Assembly (NCBI RefSeq): GCF_008369065.1
Contig: NZ_VDFC01000040.1
Coordinates: 86,045 to 121,272 of the forward strand
DNA: 35,228 bases
Origin: Streptomyces apricus
GTDB lineage: Bacteria > Actinomycetota > Actinomycetes > Streptomycetales > Streptomycetaceae
Direction of reading: 5' to 3'
In this document: positions 27,941-34,985 of the stretch, piece by piece
Numbering within the stretch: position 1 is the stretch's first letter
Layout of the letters: the number at the start of each line of letters is the position of its first letter
Made by a program: the position numbers and the translations under genes
Notes under the pieces: model-generated
The model's database searches: none
The model's input: only the letters and a program-made list of their open reading frames with translations
What the model was told of the DNA's origin: nothing

Positions 27941-29701
27941 GTGACCCTACCTCGCTCCAAATATTCTCGCGCAGTACTAATTGGCGTGAGCGACTATACG
28001 CAATTGCCCAGACTGGCTACGGTGCGAAATAACATCGAAGCTTTAAGGGGAATTCTCACCAGTTCCGCTTCATGGAATCTTTCACCGGAACACTGCGCGG
28101 TCGTGCACGACCCTCGCACGCCAGAGGAATTGGTGGACCCCATTCTGCATGCTGCCGAGGAAGCATCAGATGCGCTACTAATTTATTACGCTGGCCACGG
28201 ACTCAAGGGCCCGAATAGAGGGGAATTGCGCCTTACCCGGTCAACCTCTCGCACGGGCGCACCACACACTTCCACCGACTACAATGATATTCGAGAAACA
28301 TTGCTGGGATCGACAGCAAATCGCCGAGTTGTGATCCTCGACTGCTGCTATGCCGCCAGCGCTCTCGGCACTATGACAGATCCTGCTAGCAGCATCGCCG
28401 ATGACGCCCTCATCGAAGGGACGTACCTTATCGCTGCCGCAGGCGAAACGGAATCCGCTATGGCAGAAGACGGTAGCGGATTTACAGTATTCACCGGCGA
28501 ACTAATTCGCCTGCTCAGCGAGGGTATTCCAGAACCCAAGTGCGATCTATTGGACCTGGATACCGTATTCAGCCATTTGCATAGGGAGCTCCGCGCTAAA
28601 TCCCGGCCTCTGCCGCATAAGCGGGTGCGCAACTCTCTTGGAAAACTTGCATTGGCCAGAAACTCGTTCGGGCGCGCGGGAGAGTTGCGTACAAGCAACA
28701 CCATTCCCGTGACCCCCTCCATGATCCCCGAATCTCAAAGCGAGGCCAACTTTCTCGCTAAGGAGATTCGAGGCGGCGCGGACGGAGCTTCCTCGGGGGC
28801 CGATGAAGCTCGGCTCCATCGGCTTTCTGCGCAATCTCCCCACACTGGCGCACTATGGCATAAACCAATGTCAGAAGCAGCCTCCGGTGAGGCCGCAGGC
28901 AGCTTGCCCGAAAAAGCAGAAGCGGTCGATCCAACGCCTACTCCCGGCGACCTTACAGGACCCGAAATTTGGCCAACTGTACGACAGACCTGGCCAATGG
29001 TAGCCGCGTCGCGCGAGTCTCCACAAACAGGGCATGTAGAAATCATATGGAAAGAGATTCTGAATAGAATAAAGGAGCGGCGACGCTTCGCGTGGATTAT
29101 TCTGACTCAAAATGTCAGGATTGCATCCTTCAACGGCGAGATTCTTGAGCTTGCTTTCAGTAATGAAGCGGCTGAAAATTCTTACCGTTCGAATGGAATC
29201 GACAACCTTCTCGGCAATGTAATCAGGGAAGACTTCGGGCTGAATTGGAAGGTCAGAGTAGGCGCTGCCACCGGCCTTAATCATGGCCAGAATCATCTGA
29301 GATCGAATTCTACGGTAAGACGCCCTGGCCAATGGCCCACTTTTCGGGCAAACGACACTGCTGCACGAACCGAGTCACGGCATGCCGAAAGACCTCAACC
29401 TGTTTCAATTGCTTGGCCTCCAGTGCGCAAGCCGCCCCCTCCGGAAGACTTTCAACGGATTCAAGAACTCTGGCCTAAGGTGCTAGATGAAGTCGGAAAA
29501 CGGCGACGGACTTTTTGGTATCTGTTGTCTCAAGATTGTAAGCCAGTCGGCGCAGTGGGAAAAAAGATTTTGCTCGGATTCAATAACGAGCAGGCCAGGA
29601 TTTCATATCTCTCATGCGGTGCTGACAAGCTACTCGAAGAGGTTGCAACAGAGATCCTTCGCTTCGCATGCAAAATAGAGCCCATGACGATTTCCGAGTA
29701 G
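27941..29701 (+). CDS. Caspase-like protease with two C-terminal DnaX-tail-like domains
   Basis: A 586-residue protein from GTG 27941 (GTG 27923, overlapping EACC1, is possible; both ribosome sites are weak). Residues about 1-235 are a caspase/metacaspase (C14) domain: RAVLIGVSDY, catalytic His86 in YYAGHG, and the catalytic Cys in ILDCCYA (Cys136, aligned with the second C). A flexible linker follows. Then come two related domains, about 365-441 and 504-580, each with W-x(2)-[IV]L, a [KE]RRR cluster, an aromatic, L[ST]Q, a Phe-[SN]-NE segment, SY and a Gly-x-D-x-LL segment. They resemble the C-terminal region of actinobacterial DnaX (tau/gamma). WP-containing short repeats lie in the linkers. 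Codon 35 is TTA (28043-28045), so expression should need bldA tRNA. Composition is A/T-rich for this genome. Probably a suicide or defence effector paired with EACC1. The caspase call is firm; the DnaX likeness is by eye. Confidence 0.82.
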   Translation: MTLPRSKYSRAVLIGVSDYTQLPRLATVRNNIEALRGILTSSASWNLSPEHCAVVHDPRTPEELVDPILHAAEEASDALLIYYAGHGLKGPNRGELRLTRSTSRTGAPHTSTDYNDIRETLLGSTANRRVVILDCCYAASALGTMTDPASSIADDALIEGTYLIAAAGETESAMAEDGSGFTVFTGELIRLLSEGIPEPKCDLLDLDTVFSHLHRELRAKSRPLPHKRVRNSLGKLALARNSFGRAGELRTSNTIPVTPSMIPESQSEANFLAKEIRGGADGASSGADEARLHRLSAQSPHTGALWHKPMSEAASGEAAGSLPEKAEAVDPTPTPGDLTGPEIWPTVRQTWPMVAASRESPQTGHVEIIWKEILNRIKERRRFAWIILTQNVRIASFNGEILELAFSNEAAENSYRSNGIDNLLGNVIREDFGLNWKVRVGAATGLNHGQNHLRSNSTVRRPGQWPTFRANDTAARTESRHAERPQPVSIAWPPVRKPPPPEDFQRIQELWPKVLDEVGKRRRTFWYLLSQDCKPVGAVGKKILLGFNNEQARISYLSCGADKLLEEVATEILRFACKIEPMTISE

Positions 29702-30048
29702 TTCTTCAGGGAACAGCGGGGAACCACGGTGAAAGCGAACGGAGCCCGCGCTAGGGCTTCATACGTACAGGTCAGCACACCATTAGGATCTTGCCGAACG
29801 TAGCTTCCCAGGCTGAGTGTGCAGACGGCGTTATTACGGGACGGCCGTCCCGGCTTGCTCTGGTTGACGACATAGCAGCGTGGCTGAGACGGATGGGGGT
29901 GCAGCGAGACACACACGCCTAATCAGTCGGCGCACCCGGCGTCGTGGCCAACTGTCGTCGGCTGAGGCCCAGGCGGTGTTCACCGGGAGATGCTGGCTGT
30001 TGGTTGTGTGCGGCGGATCCGGATGTCACCGCCTTGCACGTCCTTCCG
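29702..30048. other. Gene-free stretch between caspase gene and IS element
   Basis: About 350 bases with no supported gene. It holds a perfect 16-bp palindrome CGGGACGGCCGTCCCG at 29837-29852, which could be an operator or terminator stem. A short frame on the - strand overlaps the caspase 3' end but shows no family resemblance. No clear terminator for the caspase gene was seen. Confidence 0.4.
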
Positions 30049-30842
30049 TCTCAGTTTCCTTCTCATTCAGTGAGCTCTTTCAGCGGTGCCGCTCCAGGGT
30101 GAGGACGGCCTTAGGGATTGACGTCATGCGGTTTGGGCTGCATCGGGCGCTGCGGAAGATTCGCCAGGATTTGAGGCGGGCGATTCCTCGTTCGACGGGT
30201 GCACGGGCCGCGGACAAAGCCCGGTTGGCCGCCTGCTCGGTCGAGGTGAGTTCGCCCTGGGGTGGCCGGCGTTTGGGAGTGGTGACCCACTCGCCCGCAC
30301 CGATGTAGGCCATGTCGGCGAGGACGGGGACTCCCTGGCGCTCGCAGATCTTGATGATCTTATGGGTGCGGGCGGCGGTCAGGTCGTGCGTTCGGCCGGG
30401 CAGGGCGGGTGAGAGCCACAGGATGCGACCGGCCGGATCCGTGATGACCTGCACGTTCACGCCGTGGCGTTTGTGCTTCGTCGAGTAGTCCGCGCGCCCG
30501 TCGCCGACCCGGTCGCATTCGGCGAGCGTGCCGTCCACGAGAACATAGTCGGGGTCTGTCTCTCGCAGGACCTTCAGCAGGCCCGGCGCCTTGTCGGCCA
30601 GGTGCTCGACGACGGTGGTGACGTACGCGTGGGCGGTGCCGACGGAGATACGGAAACCCGCGGCGAGTTGAGCCAGCGGGTCGCGCCAGCGCAGGTACGC
30701 GAGAGCGATCACAGACGCTCGGACGGCCGGAGTTTGCAGCGCCGGTCACCCTCACGGGTGACGATCAGCATCGTCACCCACTCCACGAGTGCATGCGGCA
30801 GGATACGGGACCAACAGGGCTCCTGAGCTGGAGAGTTGAGAC
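30049..30842 (-). mobile_element. IS5-type insertion sequence, degenerate
   Basis: A roughly 790-bp element around a DDE transposase. Its ends look like imperfect inverted repeats: the left begins GTCTCAG (30049) and continues to TCAGTGAGCTCTT; the right, read inward, begins GTCTCAA (30842) and continues to CTCAGGAGCCCT. No clear target duplication was found, so the exact limits are tentative. Confidence 0.5.
30080..30771 (-). pseudogene. IS5-family DDE transposase, frameshifted near the 5' end
   Basis: The main frame (30080-30712) encodes 210 residues starting in the helix-turn-helix part (IALAYLRWRDPLAQLAAGFRISVGTAHAY). All three acidic residues are retained: Asp in LVDGTLAECD, Asp in VLADMAYIGAG, and Glu in ARAPVERGIARLKSW. 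The true N terminus lies in another frame: ATG 30771 begins MLIVTREGDRRCKLRPS and then runs into a TGA around 30715. A shift is needed to join the two parts. No A-rich slippery site is visible, so I favour decay over programmed frameshifting. Further upstream the expected start is also out of frame. Confidence 0.8.
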
Positions 30843-30874
30843 CTAGACACCTCTCTCAACAGCACGGGAGCCCT
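30816..30874. repeat. Inverted pair of IS-end-like sequences
   Basis: AGGGCTCC...GTTGAGA is followed about 10 bases later by its inverse TCTCAAC...GGAGCCCT. One arm is the right end of the IS5-type element. The other looks like the end of a related element pointing the other way, of which little else remains. Confidence 0.5.
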
Positions 30875-30984
30875 GTCCGTTGCCTACGGTCCCGTCGTCA
30901 CCCGCCCGGGGGCCACCCTGAAAACCCTCACTGTTCGCGCACTGTCTGCGATACATGCATTGAGGCACGGCGCGCACTTACGCC

Positions 30985-31206
30985 CTACTCCTCAGGCTTG
31001 AAGCCGTGCGCGTCACGCCATGCGTACAGATCCTGCTCGCTCGGCAACTCGTGACCGTTCGGGCACCTGGGCGGGGTGCTGCCGTCCTGAAGGTCGACAG
31101 GGTCAGTCCTGCCCACTGGACGAAACCGGCGCCCCTTCGCCAATAGGCGTGCCTCGCAATTTGGGCACCTGAGCCCGTGGATGTCTTCGATCCACTCAGT
31201 AGCCAT
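30985..31206 (-). CDS. Small zinc-ribbon-like protein
   Basis: 73 residues starting at ATG 31206 behind GGAGAGGAAG, a strong ribosome site. Two Cys pairs or Cys/His groups, RCPNCEARLL and RCPNGHELP, are spaced about 33 residues apart and suggest one bound zinc. The rest is polar with an acidic C terminus (KPEE). There is no recognised family; a nucleic-acid-binding or adaptor role is possible. Codon use is normal for the genome, so it may be a host or plasmid gene rather than part of the neighbouring IS. Confidence 0.65.
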   Translation of the reverse strand: MATEWIEDIHGLRCPNCEARLLAKGRRFRPVGRTDPVDLQDGSTPPRCPNGHELPSEQDLYAWRDAHGFKPEE

Positions 31207-31328
31207 GGCTTCCTCTCCAGTGACTGAGGCTGAAGAATCAGGTAGGACTCATTTTCGCCACAACACCCCACATGCCCCCCAGTGCCGGGAATGATGCCTT
31301 CCCCAACAGCGCCATCCCTGGGGGACCC

Positions 31329-31688
31329 ATGCGCCACACCGCCATCATCACCACTGCCCTGCTAATCGCCGGACTCACCGTCGGCTGCTCCAGCAACGAC
31401 AAAAACGACGCCAAGCCGGAAGCAGCAACACCCAAGGCGCCCGCCAGCGTCACCGCTACGCAGGTCCTCAGCGAAGAAGAGATCAGCCAGCAGTGCACGG
31501 ACGCCGTCGCCGAGGCAGCTCCCGGCTGGGAAGACTGGAACCTCGACATCGCAGGCTGGAAAGACGCCACCGAGACACCCGAAGTGTGCAAGTCGCTCGA
31601 CAACCTCGCGTTCCACCAAGCGTTCATTGACGGCCTGGACATTGCCGCCGCATGCGACACCCCAGCCGCCCTACCAGGTAAGTGTTGA
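31329..31688 (+). CDS. Small putative lipoprotein
   Basis: 119 residues from ATG 31329 (GGGGGA upstream). Residues 1-20 form a lipoprotein signal peptide, MRHTAIITTALLIAGLTVGC, with Cys20 as the lipid-bearing residue. Next is a Ser/Asn/Asp/Lys/Pro linker, then a domain of about 75 residues with CTDAVAEAAPGWEDWN and TPEVCKSL and a C-terminal Cys. The Cys residues may form disulphides outside the membrane. Function unknown. A terminator hairpin begins at the stop codon. Confidence 0.75.
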   Translation: MRHTAIITTALLIAGLTVGCSSNDKNDAKPEAATPKAPASVTATQVLSEEEISQQCTDAVAEAAPGWEDWNLDIAGWKDATETPEVCKSLDNLAFHQAFIDGLDIAAACDTPAALPGKC

Positions 31689-31723
31689 TCTGATGGAATG
31701 CGCATGGCGCCCCACCATCAGAT
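31688..31723 (+). terminator. Terminator after the lipoprotein gene
   Basis: A perfect 9-bp stem ATCTGATGG (31688-31696) / CCATCAGAT (31715-31723), starting at the last base of the stop codon. Confidence 0.75.
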
Positions 31724-31768
31724 GGGAGCGCCTTCGTCATGCGGTCAGGGGCGCGACATCACCACGAG

Positions 31769-32320
31769 CTACGGCATGTCACCTTCCTCTTCCAGCGCCT
31801 GTGCAATCTTCGCGTTGGCAGCTTCCTCGTGCCCGTCGATGCAGCCGTAGTACCGGCGGTGGATCACTTCGGGGGAGTTGCCGACCCGCCGGGCCACTTC
31901 AGCGATCGGGACCCCGGCATTTAGCCATCGCGTGATGCACACGTGCCGCAGGTCGTAGGGGCGAGCGGCGATTCGACGCGGTCCGGCGGGAGCGCGAACA
32001 GTCGTGCCTCTTCCCACACGCGCCAGTACATAGACGAGCCGACCACTCCCCCGCGTTCGTTCCCGAACACACGACTTTCCTTGGCAGTCTCGAACTCTTT
32101 CAGGTGGGTCCGCAGGATGGTGACCAGGACGGGTGGGATGGGGACCGGACGGTCCGTGTCTGCCTCCCGCGCCTTCAGGCTCCGGCGGTCGTGCCGCTCC
32201 CCCGAGTCGGTCCACTGCTTGCCGGAGATGGGACGTGTCTCCCGCAGCGTCAGCGTGCCCCAACCCGCGTCCGGCAGGGACACCGTGCTCCGGCGCGAGG
32301 AGGCCGCTGCGATACGCGAG
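31769..32320 (-). pseudogene. Tyrosine-type site-specific integrase remnant
   Basis: The remains of the catalytic domain of an actinomycete plasmid/ICE integrase. Upstream frame: LPDAGWGTLTLRETRPISGK, then DRPVPIPPVLVTILRTHL and NERGGVVGSSMYWRVWEEAR, ending in VESPLA. A small deletion near 31955-31968 then shifts the frame to RPYDLRHVCITRWLNAG and EVIHRRYYGCIDG, which hold the second Arg, the His residues and the nucleophile Tyr. The N-terminal arm-binding and core-binding parts and the first catalytic Arg region are missing or scrambled. The gene cannot be active. It marks the region as a former integrative element. Confidence 0.85.
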
Positions 32321-32383
32321 GTCGGCCGTGGAAACTGTCGGTGGAGGACCGAGCCCTGGATGATCAAAGGTGGGATAGATCGC

Positions 32384-32647
32384 ATGAGCGAGCGTATCGG
32401 CAAGTACTCGATCACCATGCCTCGCGATATCGCCGAAGCCGCCAAGGCCCGCAGCGGCCCCTCCGGACTGTCCGCTTACGTCGCCGCAGCCGTCGCCCGC
32501 CAGATCGAGCGGGACGATCTCGATGAACTCATCACGGTGGCAGAGGCCGAACACGGCCCCGTCAGCGATGACGAGGTGCACGCTCTACGTGACCAGCTCC
32601 GCCAAGCCCGACAGCAGCAGGCCCGAGGCGGGACAAACGTCGCCTGA
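32384..32647 (+). CDS. Ribbon-helix-helix-type antitoxin
   Basis: 87 residues from ATG 32384 (AGGTGGG upstream; ATG 32360 is an alternative). The start MSERIGKYSITMPRDIAEAAKAR has the beta-strand/helix pattern of CopG/Arc-like antitoxins (GKYSITMP being the DNA-contacting strand). A charged helical tail then probably wraps the toxin. The next gene, overlapping its stop, is a PIN-domain toxin that has been broken. This antitoxin is therefore an orphan that may still repress its own promoter. It begins where the integrase remnant ends. Confidence 0.75.
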   Translation: MSERIGKYSITMPRDIAEAAKARSGPSGLSAYVAAAVARQIERDDLDELITVAEAEHGPVSDDEVHALRDQLRQARQQQARGGTNVA

Positions 32648-32910
32648 CTTTCTGCTCCGCCAGCCTCGGCGGCACCTTGGTCCTCGACCCCGAAGGGTTT
32701 GCCAAGGCCGTCCTGTGCGACCGAACGGTCATCGGTTGGCTCGCCCTCGCCCGCGCCGATGACCTGCGGGTGATCACTTCCGCAGCCACTCTCGTGGAAG
32801 TTATTCACCCACGAATCAATCGTCCGGCCCTGAAATGGTCGCCGACGCCGGCCTGCACGGCCACAAGCACACCATCGACGCCATGCTCAGCGTCAGGGCC
32901 GAACGCAGGC
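32644..32910 (+). pseudogene. PIN-domain (VapC-like) toxin remnant
   Basis: The first part reads LTFCSASLGGTLVLDPEGFA, then WLALARADDLRVITSAATLV and EVIHPRINRPAL, with the first Asp and the Glu of the PIN active site. At about 32828-32838 roughly 35 residues are missing and the frame changes to VADAGLHGHKHTIDAML, which has the next Asp; family likeness is then lost. There is no normal start codon (CTG at 32644). The nuclease cannot be made intact. Confidence 0.75.
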
Positions 32911-32934
32911 ATGGCGGCTCGGCGTGCTGCGCGC

Positions 32935-33558
32935 TCATGAGTCCTTCTCGTGGTGTCGGACCGTGAGTGGTTCGGTTGCCCGGACTCGTAGCGGCGGGCC
33001 CTCGTCCAGGCTCAGGACCAGGGTGGGGTCGTCCCCGTTGCGCTGTTCGCTGCAGGTGCCGACGACCGTGCGCCACTCGCCCCATACCCTCAGCAGGTGG
33101 TCCGGGCGGACCATGGCCGCCGCGATCTCCCGCTCGACGGGCTCGGCGACGAGGTCCGGGGCCTTCAGTTCGGCCCATACCGTTTTTCCGGTACCGGCCT
33201 CGTGTTCCTCTACGCCCCAGCGGTGGGCCAGTGCCTCCACCAGCAACAGCCCACGTCCGCCGGTCTCGTCGTCACCGGGCGTGCGTACTTCGGGGCGGCC
33301 CGGGGCCTCGTCGCTGACCTCCATCATCAGCAGGCCCTCCTCCGTTGATCGCGCGATCCGGACGCCGACCTGTCGGCCGCTCGGGGCGTGCGCTCGCAGG
33401 GCGTTGGTCACCAGCTCGGAAAGCAGCAACTCCGCGGTGTCCAGTACGTCTTGGTCGATGCCCCATTCTCCGAGCACGGCGTGTGCCAGTGCTCGCGCTC
33501 TCGGCACGCTGCGACGGGAACGCGTGAGCCGAAAGGTGACTTCGTTCTGTGCAGCCAT
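32935..33558 (-). CDS. ATP-binding HATPase anti-sigma-like protein
   Basis: 207 residues from ATG 33558 (GGGGGCT upstream); longer starts at 33621 or 33633 are possible. The fold is the GHKL kinase of RsbW/SpoIIAB-type anti-sigma factors: N box ELLLSELVTNALRAHAP, G1 box VSDEAPGRPEV, G2 box DETGGRGLLLVEALAHRWGV, and the KTVWAEL end strand. A C-terminal extension of about 65 residues is specific to Streptomyces versions. It is divergent from an XRE regulator followed by a DUF397 gene, the typical WhiJ/AbaA-like grouping, and probably acts in the same switch. Confidence 0.88.
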   Translation of the reverse strand: MAAQNEVTFRLTRSRRSVPRARALAHAVLGEWGIDQDVLDTAELLLSELVTNALRAHAPSGRQVGVRIARSTEEGLLMMEVSDEAPGRPEVRTPGDDETGGRGLLLVEALAHRWGVEEHEAGTGKTVWAELKAPDLVAEPVEREIAAAMVRPDHLLRVWGEWRTVVGTCSEQRNGDDPTLVLSLDEGPPLRVRATEPLTVRHHEKDS

Positions 33559-33672
33559 GACAGCCCCCAGGGGGTCGACGCCTGGTCGGAGACCCACAGA
33601 GACGGCCGGTCGGCCGTGGGTGCCGATGTCCATGGACAGCAGCATGTAGGCGTACCAACTCAATCTGCAACG

Positions 33673-33694
33673 TTGCCGATTAAGATGGCGGCAA
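33673..33694. promoter_or_regulatory. Possible operator in the divergent promoter region
   Basis: TTGCCG-N10-CGGCAA is a perfect inverted repeat of two 6-base arms, one to two helical turns apart, in the spacer between the divergent HATPase and XRE genes. It is a plausible site for the XRE protein. This is inferred from symmetry and position only. Confidence 0.4.
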
Positions 33695-33756
33695 TCTTCC
33701 CCCTTTCGAGTTACCGCAGGTCCTGCCGTATCCATGACTCTGCTAGAGGTGTTGGC

Positions 33757-34641
33757 GTGTCTATCAAGAGCACCGCCCCGAACCCCTCGACCGTGCTTGG
33801 ACGCCAACTCGGTGACGAGCTGCGCCGGTTGCGCGAGGCAGCCAAGCTGACCACCACTCAGGCGGCTGAGGCCCTCGACTGCACCAAGGGCAAGATCAGC
33901 CGGATCGAGAACGGCCGTGTGGCGGTCCGGCTTCCGGACCTGACAGCCATGCTGCACGCGTACGAGGCGGCACATCCCGCCCTGTTGGAGCGGCTGAGTG
34001 CGCTGGCCCGCAGCGCCAACCGCCGCCGCAGGCAGGGCTGGTGGAACCAGTACGGGGCTGTTCTCGCCGACACGTACCGCGACTACATCGCGCTGGAAGC
34101 CATGGCCGGGGAGATCCGCACGTTCCAGGCGCAGCTTGTCCCCGGTCTGCTCCAAACCCCGGAGTACGCCCGTGCCGTGACGGTCGCCTCGCGGCAGTGG
34201 CAGACAGCAGACGAGATCGAGAAGTTCGTACAGGTGCGACTCGCTCGTCAGGAACGGCTCACCGGCGACTCTCCTCTGCAGCTTTGGGCCGTGCTGTCAG
34301 AGGCCGTCCTTCTGCAACAGGTTGGCGGACCTCAGGTGATGCAGGCGCAGCTGGAGAGCCTCTTGGCCGTCTCCGAACGACCCAACGTGACCCTTCAGGT
34401 GCTGCCGTTCGTACGGGGAGCCCACGCGAGTATGTTCGGCCCGTACGTAGTACTGGGGTTCCCGGAGGAAGCAGCGCTGGACGTGGTGCTGGCGGACAAC
34501 CCGACCGGCTCCATCTGGTTGGAGCGGGAGGCGGAAGTCGCCCGTTACCAGGACCTGTTCGATGCCGCTCGCACGTCCGCGCTCTCCCCGATGGAATCCC
34601 GCGCCGTCATCCGACGCAGGTCCAAGGAGCACAGAGCATGA
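33757..34641 (+). CDS. XRE-family regulator with DUF5753 (WhiJ-like)
   Basis: 294 residues from GTG 33757, with AGAGGTG five bases upstream. The N-terminal helix-turn-helix (about residues 13-70) reads LGRQLGDELRRLREAAKL, TTTQAAEALDCTKGKISRIE. The rest is a DUF5753 domain, with GWWNQYGAVLADTYRDYIALE, PGLLQTPEYARAV, the LWAVLSEAVL and VLPFVRGAH segments, and GSIWLEREAEVARY. Such regulators are numerous in Streptomyces and pair with a DUF397 partner that is thought to modify DNA binding; WhiJ and its paralogues control development. The stop overlaps the next gene (ATGA). Confidence 0.92.
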   Translation: MSIKSTAPNPSTVLGRQLGDELRRLREAAKLTTTQAAEALDCTKGKISRIENGRVAVRLPDLTAMLHAYEAAHPALLERLSALARSANRRRRQGWWNQYGAVLADTYRDYIALEAMAGEIRTFQAQLVPGLLQTPEYARAVTVASRQWQTADEIEKFVQVRLARQERLTGDSPLQLWAVLSEAVLLQQVGGPQVMQAQLESLLAVSERPNVTLQVLPFVRGAHASMFGPYVVLGFPEEAALDVVLADNPTGSIWLEREAEVARYQDLFDAARTSALSPMESRAVIRRRSKEHRA

Positions 34642-34841
34642 ATCGCCTACGCCACAGCACGCCGGGTCCGTCGGGTGCGAGGTGGCGCAGCAGCACCTAC
34701 AGCGGCGGCAACAACGAGTGCGTCGAGGTCGCCGTCAACCTCGCCCACCTCATACCCGTCCGCGACAGCAAGCGTCCCGCCAGTCCCGTACTCGTCTTCT
34801 CCCGCGGTGCATGGACCACCTTCGTCGATCACCTGCGCTGA
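34638..34841 (+). CDS. DUF397 family small protein
   Basis: 67 residues. The conserved core is RWRSSTYSGGNNECVEVA, then VRDSKRPASPVLVFSRGAWTTFV, matching DUF397. Its ATG overlaps the XRE stop by four bases (ATGA), so production is coupled one to one. In WhiJ-type systems the DUF397 protein is believed to bind the regulator and relieve its action. Confidence 0.92.
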   Translation: MNRLRHSTPGPSGARWRSSTYSGGNNECVEVAVNLAHLIPVRDSKRPASPVLVFSRGAWTTFVDHLR

Positions 34842-34985
34842 ATCCACGGTGGCCGCAGGCCCGGCGGTGCCCTCATGTTCGGTCGGCCCAAATCCACGCG
34901 AGTGCAAAATTTAGTCTGGGCAATGATTGCTCTGTGCTTCTCGTACGTATCCCCTGTGACCGAGTCGTTCGTCTCAGGAGGCAGC

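Noticed and set aside
29530..29916. 128-codon frame on the - strand across the caspase 3' end
   Set aside because: Overlaps the end of a well supported gene on the other strand and has no recognisable family or ribosome site.
30712..30780. Programmed ribosomal frameshift in the IS5-type transposase
   Set aside because: No slippery heptamer is visible at the junction and a further disruption lies upstream; decay is simpler.
31943..32383. 5' part of a + frame that continues into the antitoxin gene
   Set aside because: It is antisense to the integrase remnant; the real antitoxin starts at 32384 behind a ribosome site.
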